DNA of 64,000 nt from Ignavibacteria bacterium. Its GTDB lineage: Bacteria; Bacteroidota; Ignavibacteria; Kapaibacteriales; UBA961. The translations under genes were made by a program, and so were the position numbers. Under the pieces are notes generated by a model that searched no databases, had not been told where the DNA came from, and saw nothing but the letters and a program-made list of their open reading frames with translations. Numbering within the stretch: the first letter of the stretch is position 1; each line of letters begins with the position of its first letter. Below are positions 1-9,104 of the stretch, piece by piece. The stretch is taken from NCBI GenBank assembly GCA_016720145.1, contig JADJXV010000028.1, positions 124,001 through 188,000 on the forward strand. Reading direction: 5' to 3'.

Positions 1-2
1 CT

Positions 3-1862
3 AAACGTTTTAGAATTAATATCCGAGCAGGGTTTGCAAATTACAGCGGCTATATAGACACTGATGAACCGACAACATTTATCAATGGAGGTGTGCCCAC
101 TCAAGGTGTTTTTACGCATACACTTACGGCATCACTATCCTCTGTCGGTATTGAGCCCATGCTAAGCTATACATTATTTGATAGTTTCAGGACGCATGCC
201 GGCTTCCGTGTCGGAACAGTCCTCTCGAGTACCGTAGCGAGAAAAGTAGAAATTACCCAACCCGGACAGGATGTATTTATTCAAGGCGGACGGGTACTGA
301 GCAATCAAGCCGGTCCCATACCGAGCGCTTCGAGTTCCCAGCAAACAATACTTTTAGGGGCAAGCTATACCATTACAGCCACACCGGAGCTGTATTTTCA
401 GCCGGAAATATTTTATTCTATTCCGATAAATCCTGTTACCGATAAGCTTGATTGGCAAGTGAGTTCGCTTCGTGCAGGCATTGCCGTCATGCTTTCACCT
501 GCGCCTACTACACGCCGTACGATATACGACACGGTCACAAGTCGTGACACCATTATCAAACAAATTGCATCCGGCGGAAGTGAGACGGTGATGCTGTCTG
601 ATAGAAAGATGTATAATGCGACGTACGGGTCAATCAATCGGACGGAAATTACAGAACGCTATGTGCGTGAAGTGCCGAGACCAATGGCGAAGCTCACCTT
701 CGAACCCTTCGGTGTGCTCCCCAATAACGACGAAGTACCGCTTGACTCTCTGATATTAGAAGAGACAATTGGCAATCGTCTGACACCGCTCCTCAATTAT
801 GTGTTTTTTGATCAGAATTCAGCAGTATTGCCTACGCGGTACAAGCGTCTTACAGGCGATGAACTTGACAAATTCTCGGTAGATAATCTTCATACTTTCG
901 GTACGCTCGACCGCTATTATCATTTACTGAATATAATTGGTAAACGTCTAACTGATAAAACGTTAGCAAAAATCACCATCACCGGATGTATCAGCGGTGA
1001 GCCCGCCGAAAAGGAAAATTCTTTGCTCTCGAGAATGCGCGCTGATGCAGTCGAAAAATACTTTTTAGATACATGGAATATCGACCGCAAACGCATCACG
1101 GTGACGTCGCGAAAGCAACCGGTACGACCGTCGAGCGAACAGCTCCCAGACGGTTCGGAAGAGAATCGCCGCGTCGAAATTACCTCCAACGATATGGATA
1201 TTCTCGCACCTGTTTTCACAAGTGATACAGCCCTTACTTCACGATACACATCGATCGTCCTCCGTCCGAAAATTGAAGACCGAAATAGCGTCAGAGAATA
1301 TTCAACACAGCTAACTCAAAGTGGAACAATGATTTCGGAGGAATCGAACAAATCAAAATTACCCAAAGCAATTGAAATTCCTGTTCCCGGCAGCAAAATC
1401 AACCGCAAAGATCCGGCGCCGATTGAAGTGTCGCTCCATGTAGAAAATTCAAACGGCGAGACAGCAGATGCCGAAAAGTACGTTCCGGTGAAAGTCGTTT
1501 CCATTGCCAAGAGTAATTCCGAGCGACTTGGCACCAAGATTATCGACCGATATTCACTCATACTTTTTGAATTTGATAATGCTGATATCCATGCAGAAAA
1601 TCAAAAGATTATCAATTTTATCAAAGCTCGGCTCTCCGGTGAAGCCAAAGTATCGATTACCGGCACGACAGATCGTATGGGTGAAGAAGCACACAATCAA
1701 CTGTTGTCTTCTAAGCGCGCTACATCGGCAGCATCAGCGCTCAAGATAACAAAAGCAGAAGTTATGGGAGCTGGTGAAGATACAATTTCGTATTCGAATG
1801 ATTTGCCGGAAGGACGTTTTTATAGCCGAACAGTGAATATTGTCGTCGAAAGGAATGAATGA
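3..1862 (+). CDS. OmpA-family outer-membrane protein, 5' partial
   Basis: The frame is open from base 3 to the TGA at 1862, so the true start lies upstream of the window; the GTG at 93 is only the first internal start-like codon. The first ~140 visible residues have alternating, aromatic-rich strands ending around AGIAVML, like an outer-membrane beta-barrel. Two OmpA-like peptidoglycan-binding modules follow: visible residues ~263-390 (YVFFDQNSAVLP, then ENRRVEI) and ~515-619 (LILFEFDNADI, then LLSSKRATSAASAL and RTVNIVV). Two OmpA modules in one chain is uncommon; the first is the more divergent. The likely role is anchoring the outer membrane to the cell wall. The stop overlaps the next start (ATGA), suggesting translational coupling to the glycosyltransferase. 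Confidence 0.8.
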   Translation, partial: KRFRINIRAGFANYSGYIDTDEPTTFINGGVPTQGVFTHTLTASLSSVGIEPMLSYTLFDSFRTHAGFRVGTVLSSTVARKVEITQPGQDVFIQGGRVLSNQAGPIPSASSSQQTILLGASYTITATPELYFQPEIFYSIPINPVTDKLDWQVSSLRAGIAVMLSPAPTTRRTIYDTVTSRDTIIKQIASGGSETVMLSDRKMYNATYGSINRTEITERYVREVPRPMAKLTFEPFGVLPNNDEVPLDSLILEETIGNRLTPLLNYVFFDQNSAVLPTRYKRLTGDELDKFSVDNLHTFGTLDRYYHLLNIIGKRLTDKTLAKITITGCISGEPAEKENSLLSRMRADAVEKYFLDTWNIDRKRITVTSRKQPVRPSSEQLPDGSEENRRVEITSNDMDILAPVFTSDTALTSRYTSIVLRPKIEDRNSVREYSTQLTQSGTMISEESNKSKLPKAIEIPVPGSKINRKDPAPIEVSLHVENSNGETADAEKYVPVKVVSIAKSNSERLGTKIIDRYSLILFEFDNADIHAENQKIINFIKARLSGEAKVSITGTTDRMGEEAHNQLLSSKRATSAASALKITKAEVMGAGEDTISYSNDLPEGRFYSRTVNIVVERNE

Positions 1863-2926
1863 AAATTCTCGTAATTGCACTCTCCGGAATTGGCGATGCT
1901 GTCATGTTCACGCCGGCGCTTCGCATTTTGAAACAGCACTATCCGACAGCAGAAATTGACATCGTGACCATGTTTCGAGGGGTGGCTGAAATGTACGAAC
2001 GACTTCCGGATGTTTCATCCGTCTATCTCTGGGATTTCCTCAAAAAAGGGAAGCTTGATTCACTCAAATTTTTGGGGCAATTACGCAGTAAAAAATACGA
2101 TGTGTCCATTTTGGTATTTCCTTCTAACCGATGGCAATACAATGTAATAGCGTGGATGATCGGTGCGAAAAAACGCCTCGGAACAGATTACCTGAATCTC
2201 AATGCGCAGTCATTGCCATTCTTACTTACCGATAGAATTCAAGAGAATGACGACCTCCATAATGTCGAGGAAAATTGTAAACTCGTCGAACTCCTTGGTG
2301 TGAAAATTCCGCAAGAAATCCCACCTCTTCAGCTTGTCATTACTCCCGCAGATGATAGTACTACAGACTCATGGCTACGTGAGCACAACATACCAACTGA
2401 TAAACCAATTATTGGAATTCATGCCGGCTCAGCTGTCTTTAAAAACCAGATCAACAAACGTTGGGCTTGGGAAAAGTATGCTGAATTGTCTGTGCAATTA
2501 CATGAAAAGTATGATGCTACAATTCTCTTATTTGGTGGTCCGGAAGAATTGGAATTAAATGAAAATATAGCTTTAAAAGCTGATGGAAGCGCGCTTGTCG
2601 TGAAGACTCCATCGATTATGTCGAGTATAGCGCTTATGAAACGGTGCAGTCTGTTTGTTTCGAATGATTCGGGATTGATGCACATTGCTGCGGCGCTGCA
2701 ACTCCATGTTGTGTCTGTATTTGGCTATACTTCGCATATTCATACCCGCCCATGGACGCCAAATTATGAAGTAGTACGGCATGACCTTGAATGCAGTCCG
2801 TGTTTTTATTTTTCACCACGACCTGCTCAGTGTCAATTTTCCGGTGAGGATGAATTTAAGTGTATTCGAAGGATAGAAGTCGAGGAAGTATTGAAGGCGT
2901 GTGAACGACTAATGCTCAGGGAATAA
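1859..2926 (+). CDS. Glycosyltransferase family 9 (heptosyltransferase-like)
   Basis: 355 residues, the usual length for family 9 heptosyltransferases that add sugars to lipopolysaccharide core or other surface glycans from nucleotide sugars on the cytoplasmic side. The N-terminal nucleotide-fold start reads ALSGIGDAVMFTPAL (residues ~8-21), the mid-chain motif GIHAGSA lies near residue 186, and the strongest family signature, SNDSGLMHIAAAL, near residue 268. A C-terminal cysteine cluster (CSPC, then a further CQF and C) is common in this family. It overlaps the upstream OmpA-like gene by 4 bases. The acceptor cannot be told from sequence, so no waa symbol is assigned. No terminator is obvious between its end and the convergent permease gene 15 bases away. 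Confidence 0.88.
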   Translation: MKILVIALSGIGDAVMFTPALRILKQHYPTAEIDIVTMFRGVAEMYERLPDVSSVYLWDFLKKGKLDSLKFLGQLRSKKYDVSILVFPSNRWQYNVIAWMIGAKKRLGTDYLNLNAQSLPFLLTDRIQENDDLHNVEENCKLVELLGVKIPQEIPPLQLVITPADDSTTDSWLREHNIPTDKPIIGIHAGSAVFKNQINKRWAWEKYAELSVQLHEKYDATILLFGGPEELELNENIALKADGSALVVKTPSIMSSIALMKRCSLFVSNDSGLMHIAAALQLHVVSVFGYTSHIHTRPWTPNYEVVRHDLECSPCFYFSPRPAQCQFSGEDEFKCIRRIEVEEVLKACERLMLRE

Positions 2927-2941
2927 ATGTGTTAAACTCAC

Positions 2942-4177
2942 TCATTCGACTGGTGTATTAAGAGCAGCAAGCGTACCTGTATCGTCTTGCTTTTTTTGCC
3001 AATCACGTAAAAACATCATCAAAATCGCCGTGGTTGGAACGGCAATCAGAAGCCCGAGAAAACCAAAAAAATGTCCGAATACAAAGAGTGAACCAAGGAG
3101 TATTATTGGATGAAGTCCGACTCTTGTTCCTAATATTCGCGGTTCAATCACATACGCATTGAAAAAATGTAACCCATTGACTACAAGCGCGATTGTGAGA
3201 ATATTCCCGCCTGCTCCGGTGGGATTGACGAGCAGGACGGTGATGATGCCGATGATCATACTTGCAATCGAACCGAATAGTGGGATTGGATTGAGGAACC
3301 CGCATAAAACGCCGAGGACGACCGGATAAGGAACATTGAATATCGAAAACATAATAGAAGCGAGCGTACCAACCATAAAAGCTGCGATTAATTGCCAACC
3401 GATATAGACCCGCAAAATATCACTCATCCGTTGTAAATTGAAATAGACTTTCTTGTTTTTACGTTCAATCGTGCGTTGGAGGAAGCGCTTAAATTTCGGA
3501 AAATCCTTCACAAAATAGAACGTTAAAATCGGCGTAAGTATCACATTTAACAGTTGTGAAGCAATGCCCGATATACTCGTCAGCACCGAAAGCAGTGCTT
3601 CGAGTACTACTTTGAATATTGACTCAAGGCGTGGCATGAATTCATTTTGGACGATTTCTTTCATAGTGCTTTGTGGCAAACCGAAGCTCTCTAACAGTCT
3701 GTAAAATTTACGACTTTCGAGATACGTAGTAGCGGAATTAATCATCGTCGATACTTGCTTGATCACATCGTCAAGTTGCAGGAACGCAAGCGGGAACACA
3801 AATATCGACACCAATCCAACAGTACCGACCATAAAAATAATAAGCAACAAAGCGGCTATCCAACGTTTGAATTTTTTACGTTCGAGCCAGGAAACTACCG
3901 GGTCAATTAAAAATGCAATCAGGAGTGATACACCAAACGGCAGGAGAGTAATCCCTAAGTCCTGCAACATCCACATCGATATAAGTATCAGTGCCAGCAA
4001 GAGCATACGACGGACGATGTAGGACTGCGAACGAAAAGGAAAGAGCAAAAACACTGCGATCCCGCCTAATATCATGGGACTGACCATACCGGTCAGATGT
4101 AGAAATACAGAAAGAATAATCGTGCTGATGGCAATGACAGCGGCAATTGAGATGTTCTTTTTAGCGAATGATTCCAT
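2942..4177 (-). CDS. AI-2E family transporter (PerM/YdiK-type membrane protein)
   Basis: 411 residues with the AI-2E transporter layout: an N-terminal block of hydrophobic helices (residues ~10-125, including LGITLLPFGVSLLIAFLIDP), a long soluble or amphipathic middle (~130-215) and a C-terminal helical block rich in Gly and Pro (~240-395). That block has family-typical stretches such as GVLCGFLNPIPLFGS and LHPIILLGSLFVFGHFFG. Family members export small molecules or ions; the substrate is not predictable. It is convergent with the glycosyltransferase gene, with 15 bases between the two ends. The ATG at 4177 is the only good start. Confidence 0.88.
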   Translation of the reverse strand: MESFAKKNISIAAVIAISTIILSVFLHLTGMVSPMILGGIAVFLLFPFRSQSYIVRRMLLLALILISMWMLQDLGITLLPFGVSLLIAFLIDPVVSWLERKKFKRWIAALLLIIFMVGTVGLVSIFVFPLAFLQLDDVIKQVSTMINSATTYLESRKFYRLLESFGLPQSTMKEIVQNEFMPRLESIFKVVLEALLSVLTSISGIASQLLNVILTPILTFYFVKDFPKFKRFLQRTIERKNKKVYFNLQRMSDILRVYIGWQLIAAFMVGTLASIMFSIFNVPYPVVLGVLCGFLNPIPLFGSIASMIIGIITVLLVNPTGAGGNILTIALVVNGLHFFNAYVIEPRILGTRVGLHPIILLGSLFVFGHFFGFLGLLIAVPTTAILMMFLRDWQKKQDDTGTLAALNTPVE

Positions 4178-4202
4178 GATGTGAGACTCTACGTAGAATA
4201 AT

Positions 4203-4243
4203 AAAAAACGGCGTTCTTAATTGGTAGTCAATTAAGAACGCCG
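4203..4243 (-). terminator. Rho-independent terminator after the bacilliredoxin gene
   Basis: A perfect 15-bp stem (cggcgttcttaattg at 4209-4223 with its complement at 4229-4243) and a 5-base loop. Read on the minus strand it is followed by a run of T (4203-4208). It sits between the end of the bacilliredoxin gene and the start of the AI-2E gene. Confidence 0.9.
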
Positions 4244-4298
4244 CAATTTACACAAATAGATGAAATGAAGAGCGTTGAAAGCGAGAGAGTCGATAAAA

Positions 4299-4727
4299 TT
4301 ATGCAGCTTGTGGGGCGCATACTTGGTCGAATGCTTTGGTAAGTGCTTGAGCAATCGATTCCGGCATTTTCCCTTCGATCGCGTGGCGTGGCATAAATCC
4401 AATCAATTGACCATCGTTCATGAGTGCGATTGCGGGTGATGAAGGCGGCTGTCCGGTGATATACTCACGCATACGTTGGACGGCTTCGAGGTCTTGTCCG
4501 GCAAAGACAGTAAACAAATGGTCGGGCTTTACTTCGTGTTTGACGGCGAGTGCAATCCCCGGGCGGGCGCCACCTGCAGCACAACCACACACGGAATTCA
4601 CTACTACTAATGCTGTTCCGGGGCGTTTCATTGCAGCATCTACTTCATCTGCGGTGAGTAATTCTTCAAAGCCAATAGCAGTCAATTCTGCTTTCATGGG
4701 TCTAACTATCATAGGATCGTAAGGCAT
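4299..4727 (-). CDS. Bacilliredoxin BrxA/BrxB family (YphP/YqiW) protein
   Basis: 142 residues from the chosen ATG at 4727. Upstream of it the minus strand has GGAG eight bases before the start, and the protein then begins MPYDPMIVRPMKAEL, exactly as in this family; the further upstream ATG at 4781 would add 18 atypical residues. The thioredoxin-like fold carries the diagnostic SVCGCAAG active site (CGC at residues 47-49), followed by RPG, the VFAGQD motif and the conserved PSSPA and FMPRHAIEG segments. Known members remove bacillithiol, or a related low-molecular thiol, from oxidised cytoplasmic proteins. Monocistronic, with a strong terminator downstream. Confidence 0.93.
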   Translation of the reverse strand: MPYDPMIVRPMKAELTAIGFEELLTADEVDAAMKRPGTALVVVNSVCGCAAGGARPGIALAVKHEVKPDHLFTVFAGQDLEAVQRMREYITGQPPSSPAIALMNDGQLIGFMPRHAIEGKMPESIAQALTKAFDQVCAPQAA

Positions 4728-4895
4728 GGATTTATCTCCAATTAGTTCAATAAAATCGTAGTAATTTTTCAAGGCGACCACACGACGGATTCATTGGGAA
4801 AAGATTTTTTGGGTACTGTTGGTTATATTCCAAACGTGCGTTTGCGGTCACCCATTGCCGTCCGGGCGTGCTTTTCTTCCTGCTTTTTTAGTTTT

Positions 4896-4983
4896 AACAC
4901 TAAGGCACAAAGTGGCCACAGAGGTCACTACAAATACCGGTATCTATAGTGAACTTTGTGGATTAACTTTGTGCCTTAGTGTT
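4896..4983. repeat. 88-bp inverted-repeat element, copy 1 of 3
   Basis: Perfect 17-bp terminal inverted repeats (aacactaaggcacaaag at 4896-4912 and its complement at 4967-4983) around an A/T-rich centre that is itself partly self-complementary. Two relatives occur at 8903-8994 and 12922-13009, and the three copies delimit the two giant genes between them. It looks like a short dispersed palindromic element without coding capacity. Confidence 0.85.
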
Positions 4984-5020
4984 ATAAAAAACCACAAGTT
5001 ATTTTCCTTGCACTTGCAAG

Positions 5021-5121
5021 CTCATTTTTGTAATTTGCACTTAACAAATTTCAATTCCCAAAATTCACGTAATTACTTCATTCTTCAACGTTTGTGTTTT
5101 TCAAAGAGAGGGTGTATTTTC
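5021..5121 (+). promoter_or_regulatory. Shared leader/promoter region of the duplicated giant genes (copy 1)
   Basis: The ~100 bases before the start at 5122 are closely matched before the start at 9105. Shared pieces include TTTTTGTAATTTGC (a variant of the Bacteroidota -7 element), CCAAAATTCACGTAATTACT and GAGAGGGTGT just before the ATG. Conservation outside the coding region suggests a promoter and leader duplicated together with the gene. Confidence 0.5.
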
Positions 5122-8100
5122 ATGAGAATTATGTTCCTCATTATTCTAACCTGTCTATCGGTATTTCCTGCTTTTGCTCAGCACGAAGCGGATAACTGGT
5201 ATTTCGGTACTTATGCAGGTTTTTCATTTAAAGGAGGAGTGATTGCTAATCTTTCAAAAGGACAAATTGACACAGGAGAAGGTTGCGCGACGGTATCCGA
5301 TAAAAATACAGGTGAATTACTTTTTTATACTGATGGAGTCACTGTTTGGAATCGTAAACATAAAATTATGATAAATGGGACCGGTCTAAGAGGAGGAACT
5401 TCTTCAACCCAAAGCGCACTAATAATTCCGAATCCCGGAAATATTCTACAATATTATATTTTTACAGCTCCAGACTTGTCGCATAATCCGGGTGACAATG
5501 TGCTTTATTATTCTATAGTTAGTCTGGAAACTTTAGACGGTGAAGTGATTTCTAAAAACAATTTTATCATGCAGGGTGTTTCAGAAAAACTCACGGGAAC
5601 ACTTGACTGTTCTGGTACAGGATATTGGGTAGTAACTCACCATTCGTCAAAAGGGTCATTTTACGCTTTTCACGTTCTAGATACCGGAATAAATTTAACA
5701 CCAAAAGTATCTTCATACTCATCGGAAGTATCTAATTATAATTTTGGTTACATAAAGATATCACCAAATAGATCGAAAATTGCTCTTGCCACACACTATA
5801 ATACTTCTCAAGTTTCTTTATTTGATTTTAATGCAGTAAATGGTGCGGTTACGAATTATATGAGTCTTGAACAGGTGCTTTCTCCGTTTATGAATGATAG
5901 TTTATCCTATTATGGTATTACCTTCTCTCCTGATAATTCGAAATTATATGTAACAGCCTTTTGGTATATCTATCAATACGATCTAAACTTACCAAATGCG
6001 GGTATGATTCATGATTCTGTTTATATCATCAGTAATAATTACCACCACAATGCTGCACTACAATTAGGAATTGATGGTAAAATCTATAATGCTCATGGAG
6101 GTCAAGTAGGAGTAATTGAAAAACCAAATCTAAAGGGTCAAGCTTGTCTCTATAGACCTAACAGCATACCATTAAGTGGTGTTTGTCGTTCTGGACTTCC
6201 AAACTTTATGGATTATAATTTTGGACGCAGTACAGATACAACAGTAATTTGTAAGAATAATTCAGCCCGAATTGGAGTTCAACCATTTGCTGGATTTTCC
6301 TATAGATGGACACCGACTACAGGTTTGAATAACCCTTATATTTCCAACCCAATCGCCTCTCCTGCCCAAACTACTGACTATACACTGAATGTAATTAATA
6401 AAAACGGCTGTGAAAGTATTCAATCCTATGTAGTTCAAATCTCTGAAATGCCAAAGATCGCAGCCATTTCACAGATATGTGAAGGAACAAGTATTCACCT
6501 TTCTGCTTCAACAGGTTGGGACACCTATTCTTGGACACCTACCATAGGCTTAGACACAGCCACCAAACCCAACCCAATTGCCAAACCAAAAGTAGCAACT
6601 CGCTATAAAGTGATTGTCACCAAAGGCGGTTGCATAGATTCTGTATTTGTCGATGTTGTGGTAAATCAACGACCAATAGCAAAAGCTGGAGAAGATAAAA
6701 TAACTTGTGCCGAGGGCAGCAGAACTCAACTTGGCGATACAGCAAGAGCAGGGGAAAGCTACTTGTGGTCTCCACCTGATGGCTTGAGTGACCCACAGAT
6801 TGCAAATCCTACTGCGTTGCCTAAAGCAAACACAAAGTATGTGGTTAAAGTATGGAATTCAACATGTCCGGATACGGCTTATGATGAAGTCGTAGTAACA
6901 ATTATCGACAAAACACAGGCATTAATCTCCAATGACACTTCAATATGTCGAGGCGGAAGTGTACCTCTTTTGGCACGTGGCGGTCTGAAGTATTCATGGA
7001 TTCCGACGACAGGCATTAGCGACCCAACGATCCAAGACCCGATTGCCTCACCACTTGTAACTACACGGTACAAAGTCCTTGTTTCGATAGGAGATTGCGT
7101 TGATTCAGCATTTGTAACGGTATCAATATATTCCGGCGCACACGCAGGCGCAGACAAAACGGTATGTGTTGGAGCATCTGCCGAACTCGGCGCACAACCT
7201 GAAGCAGGGAATACATACTCTTGGCAACCAAGCACGTATTTAGACAATCCGAATATTGCCAATCCTCAATGTACCCCTCAGACCAACATGCAGTATATTC
7301 TGACTGTGATAAGTGATTCAGGATGTGTGGCTTCGGATACTGTTCAAGTTATGATTGGGACAATTGTAGCGAAAGTATCTAACGATACTGCGATATGTTC
7401 AGGTTCATCAGTTCAGCTTGTCGCCAGTGGTGGAGCAAACTACACATGGACACCTACAACAGGACTAAGCAACCCAAACATAGAAAACCCAATTGCAAGT
7501 CCAAATACTACAACCACCTACAAAGTAAAAGTATCGAGCGGTACCTGCGAAGACTCCACCTTCGTCACAATCACGGTCAATCCACAACCACTAGCCAACG
7601 CAGGACAAGACAAAACCCTTTGCATCGGCGCAAGCACAGATATAGGTGAAGTAGCGCAAGCAGGATTTACGTACTCATGGCAACCAATTACGGGTTTAGA
7701 TGATGCAACGAAGGCAAATCCAAAAGCATCGCCAACAAGCACAACGCAATACATCCTCACCGTTTCAGGTAATGGCGGTTGCATAGCAAGTGATACTGTA
7801 CTCGTGACCATCGGCACAATCAAAGCAATCATCTCCGATGACACCAGCATTTGCGAAGGTGCAAACGCGAAGTTATTCGCCAGTGGTGGCGCGAAGTATG
7901 AGTGGTCACCAAGCACAGGATTGGATAATCCATCTATCGCCAATCCCACAGCAAACCCAACAATTACAACAAGATATAAAGTACTAGTATCAAGTGGTAC
8001 ATGTATAGATTCCGCCTTTGTCACAGTGAAAATACTCCCACTACCAAACGCCAACGCAGGCGAAGATAAATCAATCTGTGTCGGTGAAAGCACACAAATA

Positions 8101-8904
8101 GGTACACCTGCCGACCCATCAAACACATATATTTGGAGTCCATTATCTGGTCTTTTAAGTCCTTCTGCAAGTCAGACAACAGCAAGCCCTGCGAACACTA
8201 TCACCTATACGCTACAAGTCACAAATCCCGCAGGATGTATAAAAAGCGATGAAGTCACCGTCACAGTGAATCCAAAGAATGAACGTTCATTCACCTTGCA
8301 ACCAGATACGGTAAGTATCTTACCCGGCAAGCAATTCACGACCTATTTGAATATTCCAAACGGAATAACAGATTGGAGTGTGAAATTGTTCTACGATCCT
8401 TTACTAATCACATACAATTCTATTTCTGAAGGTCAAGCAATACCTGAAGATCTCAAAGGTGAATTGCTCGTCAGTGGTAATGGCGGAAGCCGTTCAATTT
8501 CCATAAACTTTGATGCATTCTTGCCTCACACATCAGACACAATTTATCCGATTAAATTATCAGTTGATTCATCCAAGGCTGCGACTTGTGAGACATGGAG
8601 CGCTACAGGCAATATCCTCATGCTCGCTGACTATTGCGGAAAAAATATCCGCGTGGTGAGCATGACCGGAAAACAGTATTTCCTGACCGTGAAAGATAAA
8701 AGCATAGACTTTGGTGTAGGACTCTCAGGCAATGTACGCTTGGAGGTCTTTGATTATGTAGGCAATTCTGTACTTGTTATATCGGATGGTATTCTCGACG
8801 CGGGTGAATATTCTGTTGCACTTGACTTGCCGGTGGGTGTATATTATTGTCGGATGCGGGCGGGATTATTTGAGCAGGTGGGGAAGGTATTGGTCGGATT
8901 TTAA
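5122..8904 (+). CDS. Giant T9SS-exported surface protein with nine PKD/Ig-like repeats (copy 1)
   Basis: 1260 residues from the ATG at 5122, chosen because it is followed at once by a signal peptide (MRIMFLIILTCLSVFPAFA-Q). The frame is open ~300 bases further upstream, but that stretch contains the repeat element and a leader conserved with the next gene. Residues ~21-370 form a propeller-like domain starting HEADNWYFG. Residues ~375-1060 hold nine repeats of ~75 residues, each with a W-x-P-x-x-G-L...NP...Y-x-V...GC pattern, like PKD/Ig adhesin modules. Residues ~1060-1190 resemble a cohesin-type domain (SILPGKQF, WSVKLFYDP). The last ~65 residues end GVYYCRMRAG...VGKVLVGF, a T9SS-type sorting tail. 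A cell-surface adhesin is likely. The neighbour at 9105 is a tandem paralogue. Confidence 0.85.
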   Translation: MRIMFLIILTCLSVFPAFAQHEADNWYFGTYAGFSFKGGVIANLSKGQIDTGEGCATVSDKNTGELLFYTDGVTVWNRKHKIMINGTGLRGGTSSTQSALIIPNPGNILQYYIFTAPDLSHNPGDNVLYYSIVSLETLDGEVISKNNFIMQGVSEKLTGTLDCSGTGYWVVTHHSSKGSFYAFHVLDTGINLTPKVSSYSSEVSNYNFGYIKISPNRSKIALATHYNTSQVSLFDFNAVNGAVTNYMSLEQVLSPFMNDSLSYYGITFSPDNSKLYVTAFWYIYQYDLNLPNAGMIHDSVYIISNNYHHNAALQLGIDGKIYNAHGGQVGVIEKPNLKGQACLYRPNSIPLSGVCRSGLPNFMDYNFGRSTDTTVICKNNSARIGVQPFAGFSYRWTPTTGLNNPYISNPIASPAQTTDYTLNVINKNGCESIQSYVVQISEMPKIAAISQICEGTSIHLSASTGWDTYSWTPTIGLDTATKPNPIAKPKVATRYKVIVTKGGCIDSVFVDVVVNQRPIAKAGEDKITCAEGSRTQLGDTARAGESYLWSPPDGLSDPQIANPTALPKANTKYVVKVWNSTCPDTAYDEVVVTIIDKTQALISNDTSICRGGSVPLLARGGLKYSWIPTTGISDPTIQDPIASPLVTTRYKVLVSIGDCVDSAFVTVSIYSGAHAGADKTVCVGASAELGAQPEAGNTYSWQPSTYLDNPNIANPQCTPQTNMQYILTVISDSGCVASDTVQVMIGTIVAKVSNDTAICSGSSVQLVASGGANYTWTPTTGLSNPNIENPIASPNTTTTYKVKVSSGTCEDSTFVTITVNPQPLANAGQDKTLCIGASTDIGEVAQAGFTYSWQPITGLDDATKANPKASPTSTTQYILTVSGNGGCIASDTVLVTIGTIKAIISDDTSICEGANAKLFASGGAKYEWSPSTGLDNPSIANPTANPTITTRYKVLVSSGTCIDSAFVTVKILPLPNANAGEDKSICVGESTQIGTPADPSNTYIWSPLSGLLSPSASQTTASPANTITYTLQVTNPAGCIKSDEVTVTVNPKNERSFTLQPDTVSILPGKQFTTYLNIPNGITDWSVKLFYDPLLITYNSISEGQAIPEDLKGELLVSGNGGSRSISINFDAFLPHTSDTIYPIKLSVDSSKAATCETWSATGNILMLADYCGKNIRVVSMTGKQYFLTVKDKSIDFGVGLSGNVRLEVFDYVGNSVLVISDGILDAGEYSVALDLPVGVYYCRMRAGLFEQVGKVLVGF

Positions 8905-8994
8905 CACAAAGGCACAAAGGTAACCCACAAAGTTCACAATAAGATAGGTGTTTCTATAGTGTTCTTTTTGGATTAATCTTTGAGCCTTTGTGTT
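8903..8994. repeat. 92-bp inverted-repeat element, copy 2 of 3
   Basis: Terminal repeats aacacaaaggcacaaag (8903-8919) and ctttgagcctttgtgtt (8978-8994), with one mismatch. Its first bases overlap the TAA stop codon of the upstream giant gene, in the same position as copy 3 relative to the second giant gene. Confidence 0.85.
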
Positions 8995-9104
8995 AAAATA
9001 AACGCTCAATTTTTGTAATTTGCTCCGCATATATTTCAATTTCCAAAATTCACGTAATTACTTCATTCATCAATACTTGTATTTTTCGCCGAGAGGGTGT
9101 TTTT

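Noticed and set aside
4819..5121. 101-residue N-terminal extension of the first giant protein
   Set aside because: It would read through an inverted-repeat element and a leader shared with the paralogue, and would bury the signal peptide.
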